Shown: positions 26,691 through 34,730 of the stretch, piece by piece | Layout: every line of letters begins with the position of its first letter | How positions within the stretch are numbered: position 1 is the stretch's first letter | Origin: CAVPUA01 sp963828015 | GTDB taxonomy: Bacteria > Actinomycetota > Actinomycetes > Mycobacteriales > Jatrophihabitantaceae | Length of the DNA: 64,000 nucleotides | Direction of reading: 5' to 3' | Assembly (NCBI GenBank): GCA_963828015.1 | Contig: CAWHCD010000004.1 | Span: 124,001-188,000, forward strand | Translations under genes and position numbers: made by a program | The notes under the pieces: generated by a model | Databases searched by the model: none | The model's input: only the letters and a program-made list of their open reading frames with translations | Told to the model about the DNA's origin: nothing

Positions 26691-27554
26691 ATGCCTATTC
26701 AGTCTCTTGGTTACCTCCGGATTGAATCGCCCGATCTCGATGCCTGGAAGGTCTTTGCCGGCGACTTCCTCGGCTTGATGCCCGTCGGTGACGACGAGAC
26801 CCTGCGCTACCGGATGGACAAGTACCCGGCCCGCCTGGTCGTCGGTCACGGCTCGGAGCCGAAGATGACCGCGGCCGGCTACGAGGTGCTCAACAAGCGC
26901 GACCTGGCCGAGATCGTCGCCAAGGTCGAGGCGGCCGGGATCAAGGTCGTCTACGGCACCGCCGAAGAGGCGGCCGAGCGGCGGGTGAACGGCTTCGTGC
27001 ACTTCGACGACCCGGCCGGCAACCCGGTCGAGCTGTTCTACGGCCCGATCCTGGACCACGTCCCGGTCGTGCTGCCGACCGTCAGCTCCTTCACCACCGG
27101 CGACATGGGCATGGGCCACATCATCGTCACCGGCGAGGACGGCGACGCCCTGTTCGAGTTCTACACCGGTGTCCTCGGTTTCCTCGAGCGCAACACGATG
27201 CGCGGGGGCGGCGGCGGCACCGTGTACTTCATGGGCTGCAACGAGCGCCACCACACGCTCGGCGTGGCGTCGGCGCCTGGCCCCGGCCGGCTCATCCACC
27301 TCATGCTCGAGGCCGACAGCATCGATGACGTCGGGCGCGCGCTCGACCGCCAGGACAAGCTCGGCATCCCGCTGATGAACAGCCTGGGCAAGCACACCAA
27401 CGATCACATGGTCTCCTTCTACGTCTGGTCGCCGGAGAAGTACGCGATCGAATTCGGCTGGGCCGGCCTCAAGATCCCGGCCGAGGAACCCACCTACGAA
27501 ATCACCGAAGGCGCCTTCTGGGGCCACAAGTTCTTCCCGCCGCCGGCCAGCTGA
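26691..27554 (+). CDS. Extradiol (2,3-dihydroxybiphenyl/HsaC-like) ring-cleavage dioxygenase
   Basis: This 287-residue type I extradiol dioxygenase has two vicinal-oxygen-chelate modules. Fe(II) ligands are His143 (MGHIIV), His203 (RLIHLMLE) and Glu254 (YAIEFGW); the acid-base His/Tyr sites RHHTLG and SFYVWSP are present. N-terminal MPIQSLGYLRIES and GKHTND resemble HsaC and BphC. It would open a catechol next to the hydroxyls, producing the substrate of the hydrolase at 24633. A strong AGGAGG lies just before the ATG. Confidence 0.9.
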   Translation: MPIQSLGYLRIESPDLDAWKVFAGDFLGLMPVGDDETLRYRMDKYPARLVVGHGSEPKMTAAGYEVLNKRDLAEIVAKVEAAGIKVVYGTAEEAAERRVNGFVHFDDPAGNPVELFYGPILDHVPVVLPTVSSFTTGDMGMGHIIVTGEDGDALFEFYTGVLGFLERNTMRGGGGGTVYFMGCNERHHTLGVASAPGPGRLIHLMLEADSIDDVGRALDRQDKLGIPLMNSLGKHTNDHMVSFYVWSPEKYAIEFGWAGLKIPAEEPTYEITEGAFWGHKFFPPPAS

Positions 27555-27594
27555 CGATCCCGCCAATCTGGCCGCGCACTCGAAAGGATTGGCA

Positions 27595-28101
27595 ATGATC
27601 GACCTGAACGGCCTTGGGCTGCCCCAGCTGGCGTGGGGCGAGGTATTCCATGTCGGCCTGCGCGTGTCCGACATCCCCCAGGCCGAGGCGGATCTGAGCC
27701 AGTCGATGGGGCTGACCTTCACCCCGACGGTGACCATCCCGATGACCGCCTGGGTCCCCGGCGTCGGGGACCAGTCCTTCGAGCTGCATATGAGCCACTC
27801 CAAGGAGGGGCCGATCCACCTCGAGCTGCTGCAGGAGAACACGCCCGGCAGCGTCTGGGACGCCAGCCTCGGTGCCGGGCTGCACCACATCGGCGTCTGG
27901 GTCACCGATGTCACCGCCGCCAACGAGGCCCTGGTGGCCGAAGGCTGGGTCGTCGAGCTGGCCGGCGAGTCGCCGGAAAAGGGTTACGGCGCCTTCACCT
28001 ATGTCCGCTCGCCGTCGGGGATTCTGTTCGAGCCGGAGTCGTGCATGGGCGGCGGCAAGGAGCGCTTCGCGAACTGGTGGGCCGGCGGCAACCTCTTCTA
28101 G
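27595..28101 (+). CDS. VOC-superfamily protein (glyoxalase/epimerase-like)
   Basis: This 168-residue protein has two VOC half-modules: FHVGLRVSDIPQAEADLSQ and GLHHIGVWVTDVTAANEALV. Potential metal ligands include His19, Glu in LELLQEN, His in LHHIGVWV and Glu in ILFEPES. It most resembles methylmalonyl-CoA epimerase/glyoxalase-like proteins seen in steroid clusters, but its reaction is not known. ATG 27595 after GAAAGGA is preferred to the TTG two codons earlier. It follows the dioxygenase by 40 bases. Confidence 0.8.
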   Translation: MIDLNGLGLPQLAWGEVFHVGLRVSDIPQAEADLSQSMGLTFTPTVTIPMTAWVPGVGDQSFELHMSHSKEGPIHLELLQENTPGSVWDASLGAGLHHIGVWVTDVTAANEALVAEGWVVELAGESPEKGYGAFTYVRSPSGILFEPESCMGGGKERFANWWAGGNLF

Positions 28102-28231
28102 TCGCGGGCGGCCCGGCCGGCTGGTGCATTCCTGGCCGCACCGCATACGCGGCTGTAACGCTGCCGACACACTTCGGTGACCGTGATACGGTGCGTTCTG
28201 TCTCGCCTATGACGTTCGTTACAGGACGGTT

Positions 28232-29110
28232 GTGACCACCCAAGTGCCTACTCTGGATCCGCGTTTCGAGCTGTCGGTGCCCTCAGACGGCGATGCGCAC
28301 TTCGATCCGCTGGCCAAGGACGATCATGGGCCCGACCGCACCGTGCTGGGCCGCCTCGATGCCATCCTGGCCTCTTTCGACAACAGCGACCGGGTCCTCG
28401 CGCTGAGCGAGATCAGCCGTCGGGTCGGGCTGCCCAAGTCCACCGTCCACCGCCTGTCCGATCAGCTGTGCTCGGTGGGGTGGCTCGAACGCAACAGCGG
28501 CGGTTACCGCATCGGGCTCAAGCTGCTCGAACTGGGCGGCGTGGCCCTGCAGCGCAACGGCCTGCGCGAGGTCGCGTTCCGGCACATGCATGCGTTGGCC
28601 CTCAAGACCGGGTTGGCCGTCCAGCTGGCCATCCTCGACCAGAACGAGGTGGTCTACCTCGAGCGCGTCGTCCCGGCTCGCTTCGGGTTGCCGACGCGGG
28701 TCGGTGGCCGCCAGCCGGCCTACTGCACAGCGCTGGGCAAGGCCATGCTGGCCTTCGAGGACGAAGCCAGCCAGAGCGCCGTGCTCACCAACATGCCGCG
28801 GCGTACCGAGTTCACGATCACCGACCCGGCCGCATTGAAGGCCGAGTTCGACGGTGTCTGTCGCACCGGCGTCGCCTACGACCGGGAAGAGTCCTACAAG
28901 GGGCTGGTCTGCGTCGCCTCGCCCATCCGCGGTTCGGGCCGGGCCATCGGCGCGGTTTCGGTCACCGGGCTCACCGGGCGCATGCAGGCCCAGTCGGTCG
29001 TTCAGGACGTACGCAATACCGCCCTGGCCGTGTGGGGTGGGCGCCCGAGTGCACCGACGAAGCCCTTGCCGCAGCGCACGGCCGGACCTCGCCCGACCGC
29101 CCTGTCCTAG
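28232..29110 (+). CDS. IclR-family transcriptional regulator
   Basis: This 292-residue regulator has a winged-helix N-domain (VLGRLDAILASFDNS; ALSEISRRVGLPKSTVHRLS, about 36-75) and a C-terminal effector-binding domain (LAILDQNEVVYLERV; PAYCTALGKAMLAFE; YDREESYKGLVCVASPI). IclR proteins often control aromatic catabolism and bind pathway intermediates. It lies in the middle of the ring-cleavage island and is the obvious candidate to read the 14-bp elements at 26105 and 32026. A GTTCTG...CAGGAC long-spaced inverted repeat (about 28197-28229) lies just before its own GTG start. Confidence 0.9.
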   Translation: MTTQVPTLDPRFELSVPSDGDAHFDPLAKDDHGPDRTVLGRLDAILASFDNSDRVLALSEISRRVGLPKSTVHRLSDQLCSVGWLERNSGGYRIGLKLLELGGVALQRNGLREVAFRHMHALALKTGLAVQLAILDQNEVVYLERVVPARFGLPTRVGGRQPAYCTALGKAMLAFEDEASQSAVLTNMPRRTEFTITDPAALKAEFDGVCRTGVAYDREESYKGLVCVASPIRGSGRAIGAVSVTGLTGRMQAQSVVQDVRNTALAVWGGRPSAPTKPLPQRTAGPRPTALS

Positions 29111-29120
29111 CCGACCGGCC

Positions 29121-30177
29121 TCAGACGGGCTGCGGCTCGGCCGCCTTGCGGGCCACCAGGTCCAGCGCGATGTCGACGATCATGTCTTCCTGACCGCCGA
29201 CCAGACCACGCTTGCCGACCTCGAGCAGGATCTCCCGCGTATCCAGGTCGTAGGTGACGGCCGCGCGCTCGGCGTGGCGCAGGAAGCTCGAGTACACCCC
29301 GGCGTAGCCCAACGTCAGCGTCTCGCGATCGACCTGCACGGGCCGGTCCTGCAACGGGCGAACCAGATCGTCGGCCGCGTCCTGCAGGGCGAACATGTCG
29401 CAGCGGTGATCCCAGCCCAGGATGTTGGCGACCGCGATCAACGGCTCGATCGGGCAGTTGCCCGCTCCGGCGCCCATCCCGGCCAGCGAGGCGTCGACGC
29501 GATACACACCGTTCTCGACCGCGACGACGGAGTTCGCGACGGCCAGCGACAGGTTCTGGTGGGCGTGGATGCCCAGTTGCGTCTCGGGCTTGAGGACGTC
29601 GCGGTAGGCGCGGATCCGGTCACGGACGCCGTCCATCGTCAGCCGGCCGCCGGAGTCGGTGACGTAGACACAATGTGCGCCGTACTCCTCCATGAGCATG
29701 GCCTGCTTGGCCAGCGCTCCGGGTGGGGCCATGTGGCTCATCATCAGGAAGCCGGACACATCCATGCCGAGGTCGCGCGCCTTGGCGATGTGCTGCGCGG
29801 CGATGTCGGCCTCGGTGGCGTGCGTGGCCACGCGCACGGAGTTGATGCCCAGGTCGTGCGCTCGCTCGAGGTGCTCGATCGTGCCGACCCCGGGCAGCAG
29901 CAAGCGTCGTCAGGCGGGCGTTCTTGACCACGCCGGCGACGGCGGTGATCCACTCGACGTCGCTGTGCGCCCCGGCGCCGTAGGTCAGGCTGTGCCCGGC
30001 CAGGCCGTCACCGTGGGCGATCTCGATCGCGTCCACGCCGGCCGCGTCGAGGGCGGCGGCGATCTCGGTCACCTGCTTGATCGTGTAGCTGTGCCGAACG
30101 GCGTGCATGCCGTCGCGCAGGGTGACGTCCTGGATGTAGACCGCCGGTCCTTTGGCGGTCGTCGAGTCGGCAGTCAC
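29121..30177 (-). pseudogene. 4-hydroxy-2-oxovalerate aldolase (HsaF/BphI-like), one frameshift
   Basis: This enzyme splits 4-hydroxy-2-oxoacids to pyruvate and an aldehyde that is channelled to the partner dehydrogenase. The N-part (VYIQDVTLRDGMHAVRHSYT, metal/catalytic region; AIEIAHGDGLAG) is in one frame to about 29910. The remainder (LPGVGTIEHLERAHDLGI; GIHAHQNLSLAVANS; GAGAGNCPIEPLIAV) is in another. A single indel in about 29900-29915 joins them into a normal protein of about 350 residues. The GTG start overlaps the dehydrogenase stop (GTGA). Confidence 0.85.
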
Positions 30178-31135
30178 CGAGCAGCCTCCACAGTCTGAGT
30201 CTCGTTCATTCGGGCGGCCAGGGCTTCGCCCACCCGCAGTGCGGCGGACGTCATGATGTCGAGGTTGCCGGCGTAGGCGGGCAGGTAGTGCGCCGCTCCT
30301 TCGACCTCGAGGAACACGCTGACCTGGGTGCGGTTGTTGCGGTCCAGGCCCGGGTAGAGCGTGTCGGTGTGCTCGGTCGGTTCGAGGTCGCGGAACTGGA
30401 CCTTCTGCTTCAGGCGGTAGCCGGGGACGTAGACGCCGACGTCGGCGACCATCTGCTCGACCGAGGCGATGACCTCTTGGCGCTTCTCCTCGCTGAGGCG
30501 ATCGACCAGGCACAGCACGGTGTCGCGCATGATCAAGGGCGGCTCGGCCGGGTTGAGGACGATGATCGCCTTGCCGCGCTGGGCGCCGCCGACCTTCTCG
30601 ATCGCCTCGGACGTGGTCTCGGTGAACTCGTCGATGTTGGCCCGGGTGCCCGGGCCGGCCGACTTCGAGGCGATCGAGGCGACGATCTCGCCGTAGTGCA
30701 CCGGCGTGACCCGATTGACCGCGGCGACGATCGGGATGGTCGCCTGGCCGCCGCAGGTGACCATGTTGACGTTGTCCTCGTCGATGCAGCTCTCGAGGTT
30801 GACGACCGGGATGGTGTACGGGCCGATGGCCGCCGGGGTCAGGTCGACGAGCTTCTTGCCGACGAGCTTGGCCGCGTTGGCGATGTGCGCCCGGGCCGAG
30901 GTCGCGTCGAACACGATCTCGATCTCGTCGAAGTTCGGCATGGCGATCAGGCCGTCGACCCCGTCGGAGGTGATGGCGACGCCCATGCCGCTTGGCCCGG
31001 GCCAGCCCGTCCGAGGCGGGGTCGATGCCGACCATGGCCGCGACTTCGAGCGTCTTCGACAGACGCATCACCTTGATCATCAGGTCGGTGCCGATGTTGC
31101 CCGGGCCCGATGATCGCGACCTTTAGCTTCGTCAC
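30174..31135 (-). pseudogene. Acylating acetaldehyde/propanal dehydrogenase (HsaG/BphJ-like), frameshifted near the N-terminus
   Basis: This enzyme oxidises the aldehyde released by the aldolase to acetyl- or propionyl-CoA with NAD+. The main frame (30174-30986) holds the catalytic Cys in NMVTCGGQATIPIV and the aldolase-contact C-terminus. The NAD motif VTKLKVAIIGPG and the next block MIKVMRLSKTLEVAAMVGID are in two other frames, so indels lie near 31105 and 30985. The start is the GTG at 31135, after AGGAGC. Gene order hydratase-dehydrogenase-aldolase matches hsaEGF. Confidence 0.82.
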
Positions 31136-31965
31136 GTCGTGCTCCTGTCCGTGAAATGATGCAGTTACTGACCCGAGGCTCGAGATCTGGGCGACCACCG
31201 TCGAGCCGCCCTCGACCGGGACGACCGGCCCCAACGCGCCCGACAGACACGATGTCGCCCGGCGCGCAGTGGGCTGCCGACGGAGATCGGCGGTACGAGC
31301 CAGCCAGGCCAAGGCGTTGAGCGGGTCACCCAGGCAGGCCCGGCCGCCGCCGGTCGAGCGCACCGCCCCGTCGATCGTCATCGACATCTCGACGTCGATC
31401 GGCGCGAACTCCTCCAGCGTCAGCGGATTGCGAGCCCAGCACGAACATGCCGCTGGAGGCGTTGTCGGCCACCGTGTCGGTGATCGTGATGTCCCAGCCC
31501 GTCGACCCGGCTGTCGACGATCTCGATCGCGGCCACCGCGTGGGCCACGGCCGAGCGGACCGATTCGGCCGAGGCATCGGGATCGAGGATGTCGGCGCCG
31601 AGCAGGAAGGCGATCTCGGCCTCGACCCGCGGCTGGAGCAGGCGATCGGTATCGACCGGGCTCTGCTCGGTGGCGACCATGTCGTCGAGCAGTACGCCGA
31701 AATCGGGCTGGTTGACCCCGAACTGCTGCTGCACGGCTTCGGCGGTCAGCCCGATCTTGCGCCCGACGATCCGCGCGCCGGCGGCCAGCTTCTCATCGGT
31801 GAGCGTGCGCTGAACGGCATAGGCGAGCGGCACGTCGGTCTCACCGATGAGGTCACGTACGGGCGGGCAGGGACGCCGCTCGGCAGCGGCAGTGCGCAAC
31901 CGATCGGCGGCACCGGAAACTGCCTCGGCCTGGGCCGGAGAGAGCTGGCGTTCGGTGGTGGGCAT
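31132..31965 (-). pseudogene. 2-hydroxypenta-2,4-dienoate hydratase (HsaE/MhpD-like), frameshifted
   Basis: This enzyme adds water to the dienoate made by the meta-cleavage hydrolase. The intact N-part (LIGETDVPLAYAVQRTL, IVGRKIGLTAEAVQQQFGV, QPRVEAEIAFLLGADI) runs from the ATG at 31965, after GAGGAGG, to about 31500. It is followed in other frames by WDITITDTVADNASSGMFVLG and MSMTIDGAVRSTGGG ... DPLNALAWLA, then LGSVTASF. Breaks lie near 31500, 31430 and 31270, plus one more near the C-terminus because the last segment runs in the frame of the next gene without a stop. The exact end is therefore inferred from the expected GTGA overlap. Confidence 0.75.
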
Positions 31966-32025
31966 CTTCCTCCTCGACGTGCACCCCATTTTTCGCCTGT
32001 CCGGTCAATCAGACGACTTAATGTT

Positions 32026-32039
32026 CTGGTGAGCGGGAC
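32026..32039. promoter_or_regulatory. 14-bp element shared with the cupin promoter, copy 2
   Basis: CTGGTGAGCGGGAC lies in the divergent promoter between the hydratase and monooxygenase genes, identical to bases 26105-26118. AT-rich TTAATGTT stands immediately before it. Presence in both divergent promoters of one catabolic island makes it a candidate IclR-family operator. Confidence 0.5.
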
Positions 32040-32170
32040 GGGCGGCCGACCGCCACCCAGCCCGGGGGGCGGTCTAGCCTGAGGTCGAGTAGTCAGATAG
32101 TTTCGACGCGCCGCACGTACGCAAGGTCACGTGCCCCGCCCCGTCGAACGGGTCGATCAGGAGGAAGACT

Positions 32171-33328
32171 GTGAGCCAAGCCACGGCAGAGAAGGCCGAG
32201 ACGAAGACGCTCGCCAATGTGCGAGCCCTGCTGCCCGAGGTCGCCGCGCGTGCGGAGGAGATCGAGCAGGCTCGGGCGGTTCCACTTGACCTGATCGAAA
32301 AGCTCTCGGCGGCCGGCGTCTATCGCCGTTACGTCCCGACGACGCATGGCGGCGACGAACTCAGCCCCCTCGAGGGCATCATCGCCCTGGAGGCGCTGGC
32401 CAGCGCCGATGCCTCAACCGCGTGGGTAGTGATGGTCGGCTCCGAAGGCGAGAGCTTCTACGCCTACCTGCCCCCGGCCACCTACGACAAGATCTACGCC
32501 CACGGCCCCGACGTGCGGCACTCCGGCGTCATCAACCCGACGGGTAAAGCGGTCAAGGACGGCGACGGCTACCGGTTCACCGGCCGGTGGTCCTTCGCCA
32601 GCGGCTCGAACGTGGCCGACTACATGGTGGTGCACGGCATCCTTCAGCAGGACGACGGCGCGCCGCCCGCCACCCGATTCGGTGTCGTTCCGGCCTCGCA
32701 GGTCGAGATCGTGGACACCTGGCGCGTGAGCGGGCTCAAGGGCACGGCGAGCAACGACATCGTCGCCAACGATCTATACGTGCCCAAGGAGTGGACCGCC
32801 TCCTTCGCCGAGCTGCCGAGCGTGCAGCGCTACCCGCAGGACCAGCGTCCGCTGCTGGCCCGGTACGGCCTCGAACACGCCGCGGTTTCCGTCGGCATCG
32901 CCAAGGCCGCCATCGACGACCTGGTGACGATCGCTCGCAACAAGGTTCCGGCGACCGCAACGACCCTTCTCGGCGCCGACCCGATCCTGCAGTACTCGGT
33001 CGGGACGCTCGCCACCGATCTGGACCTGGCCCGCGCCCTGTTGCACGAGGTCGCGCGCGAGGACGAGGCCAGCGTGGCGCGCGGTATCCCCAGCACCGAG
33101 GAGTCCTACATTCGGCGAGCTCGACTGGCCCGCGTGGCCACGGTCGCCGCCTCGGTGGTGGACGGCTGCTACAACGCCTCAGGCACGACCGGCATCTTCG
33201 AGTCGAACCCGCTGCAGCGCCGGCTGCGCGACGTGCATGCCGTCACCCAGCACTACCTGCTCTCGACCCGGACCGCGTTCGGACCGGCCGGCGGCGTCGT
33301 GCTCGAGGACGGCTGGGTCCGCAGCTAG
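32171..33328 (+). CDS. HsaA-like flavin-dependent monooxygenase (acyl-CoA dehydrogenase fold)
   Basis: This 385-residue group D flavin monooxygenase probably hydroxylates a phenol to a catechol using reduced flavin from a separate reductase. Features are N-terminal LLPEVAARAEEIEQARAVP, flavin-site RFTGRWSFASGSNVADYMV, VSGLKGTASNDIVANDLYVP and C-terminal TTGIFESNPLQRRLRDVHAV with the His-containing HAVTQHYLL. It lacks the catalytic Glu context of true acyl-CoA dehydrogenases. The GTG start follows AGGAGGAA. No HsaB-type reductase gene is in the window. It is divergent from the hydratase operon. Confidence 0.83.
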   Translation: MSQATAEKAETKTLANVRALLPEVAARAEEIEQARAVPLDLIEKLSAAGVYRRYVPTTHGGDELSPLEGIIALEALASADASTAWVVMVGSEGESFYAYLPPATYDKIYAHGPDVRHSGVINPTGKAVKDGDGYRFTGRWSFASGSNVADYMVVHGILQQDDGAPPATRFGVVPASQVEIVDTWRVSGLKGTASNDIVANDLYVPKEWTASFAELPSVQRYPQDQRPLLARYGLEHAAVSVGIAKAAIDDLVTIARNKVPATATTLLGADPILQYSVGTLATDLDLARALLHEVAREDEASVARGIPSTEESYIRRARLARVATVAASVVDGCYNASGTTGIFESNPLQRRLRDVHAVTQHYLLSTRTAFGPAGGVVLEDGWVRS

Positions 33329-33666
33329 CGGCGGGCGAACTCGATCGGCCACTGGCCGAACAGGCCGGTGACTTCGAGAATGCGCACGACCCGGTCGGAG
33401 GGCTCGGCGAGGGCGAAGTCTCGCTCGGCATCTTTGGCATCGCCGGCCAACTCGACAATGGCTCCGATGCCCGACGAGTCGATGAAGGTGACGCCGGCCA
33501 GGTTCAGCACCAGCCCGCTGTTGGCGGCCTCTTCGAGGACCGCTTGCCCGGCGGTCAGCAGTAGGTCACGCGTGGCCAGATCGATGGCGCCGACCGCCGT
33601 AACGACTCCGCGGCGATGCAGATCCGTCTGCGTCGTGACCGTCAGTTCCACGGCGCGAGCGTACAA
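33325..33666 (-). CDS. STAS-domain anti-anti-sigma factor
   Basis: This protein of about 113 residues has the SpoIIAA-like fold: ATRDLLLTAGQAVLEEA, then LNLAGVTFIDSSGIGAIVEL with the phosphorylatable Ser in DSSG. It should bind an anti-sigma kinase when dephosphorylated. PP2C phosphatases encoded at 16418 and 34731 are possible partners. A later GTG (VELTVTTQTD) may be the true start, giving about 107 residues. It shares CTAG with the convergent monooxygenase gene. Confidence 0.85.
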   Translation of the reverse strand: MYARAVELTVTTQTDLHRRGVVTAVGAIDLATRDLLLTAGQAVLEEAANSGLVLNLAGVTFIDSSGIGAIVELAGDAKDAERDFALAEPSDRVVRILEVTGLFGQWPIEFARR

Positions 33667-33696
33667 GATCAGGTCCGACGCCCGAGGCGGGCGCGA

Positions 33697-34002
33697 CTAT
33701 TCGGGCCAGGTTCCGGTGGCCCGCTCGACCCCACGGGCGCTGAGCCGATCCACGATGGCCCGCACCGCCCCGAAGACCGCACCGTGCACAGCGGCGGCCA
33801 CCGCGACTTCGGCCCAGCCATTGTTCGGATCGGCCGACGTAGGAGCCGGAAGCGACGCACCGGGGAGAAGCCGCCAGAGTCGCGCGAACAACCGAGCCGC
33901 CACCAAGCCGGCGAGCGTCGTGACCACCATGGCCAGTGGTTTGTAGAGCATTCTCACCAATGGCGCGGGAACGCGGTCGGTCGCTGGATCAATCGGATTC
34001 AT
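33697..34002 (-). CDS. DUF4235-family small membrane protein
   Basis: This protein of about 101 residues has the motif MLYKPLAMVVTTLAGLVAARLF followed by LWRLLPG (shown in part) and NGWAEVAVAAAVHGAVFGAVRAIVDRL (partly shown), which define the actinobacterial DUF4235 family. Two helices are likely. Function is unknown. ATG 34002 is preferred; an in-frame start at 34038 adds a polar leader. It is divergent from dps. Confidence 0.72.
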   Translation of the reverse strand: MNPIDPATDRVPAPLVRMLYKPLAMVVTTLAGLVAARLFARLWRLLPGASLPAPTSADPNNGWAEVAVAAAVHGAVFGAVRAIVDRLSARGVERATGTWPE

Positions 34003-34144
34003 CTGACTGGACCGTCCTTCGGTAGGGGTTCGCGCCATTCTGGCCCTACCCAGTCCTCACCGCGGCCAACCCGCGTTGTGTTTCGGCTGCGCAACGGCTG
34101 GGCATAAGTCGATCATGCTCAGACGCTCTTCCTCTTGAGATTGG

Positions 34145-34723
34145 ATGTTGTTGACAATGCCCACGCGTATTGGTGCGAAGACCTTGAAGTTCACGGTTCC
34201 GGGTATGGCCGATGGTGACTCGGCGACCGTGATCAACCTGCTGCAGGACCGGCTCAACGCCCTGAACGATCTGGGCCTGACGCTCAAGCACATCCACTGG
34301 AACGTGGTCGGCCCCAACTTCATCGCCGTGCACACGATGCTCGATCCGCAGGTCGACGCGGTCCGGCTGATGGCCGATGCCACCGCTGAGCGCATCGCCA
34401 CCCTGGGCGGGTCCCCCACGGGCACTCCGGGGGCGCTGGTCAAGCAACGCACCTGGGACGACTACTCGATCGGGCGCGACGACGCGATCGCGCACCTTGG
34501 CGCCCTGGATCTGGTCTACGGTGGCGTTATCGCCGCGCACCGCGAGGCCATCGCCAAGACCGAGGAGCCCGATCCGGTGACCCAGGACATGCTCATCGGA
34601 CAGGCCGGCCAGCTCGAGCAGTTCCACTGGTTCGTCCGCGCCCACCTCGAGAACTCGGCCGGCGCGTTGAGCACGCAGAGCAGCCGGAGCGAGAAGAGCG
34701 CCGCCGCGCGCGCCCGTCACTGA
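34145..34723 (+). CDS. dps: Dps-type DNA-binding ferritin
   Basis: This protein of about 192 residues mineralises iron with H2O2 and protects DNA in starvation. It closely resembles Mycobacterium smegmatis Dps1 in KHIHWNVVGPNFIAVHTMLD (inter-subunit ferroxidase His/Asp site), AERIATLGGSPTGTPGALV and RTWDDYSIGRDDAIAHLGAL. The basic Ser/Lys/Arg-rich C-terminal tail is the likely DNA-binding arm. The ATG at 34157 (MPTRIGA) is an alternative start. It lies eight bases before the GAF-PP2C gene, so the two may be cotranscribed under stress. Confidence 0.92.
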   Translation: MLLTMPTRIGAKTLKFTVPGMADGDSATVINLLQDRLNALNDLGLTLKHIHWNVVGPNFIAVHTMLDPQVDAVRLMADATAERIATLGGSPTGTPGALVKQRTWDDYSIGRDDAIAHLGALDLVYGGVIAAHREAIAKTEEPDPVTQDMLIGQAGQLEQFHWFVRAHLENSAGALSTQSSRSEKSAAARARH

Positions 34724-34730
34724 ACCGGCC

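Noticed and set aside
29620..31080. 486-codon open frame as a single protein
   Set aside because: It joins pieces of the dehydrogenase and aldolase genes through an antiphase stretch; the real genes are seen when indels are allowed for.
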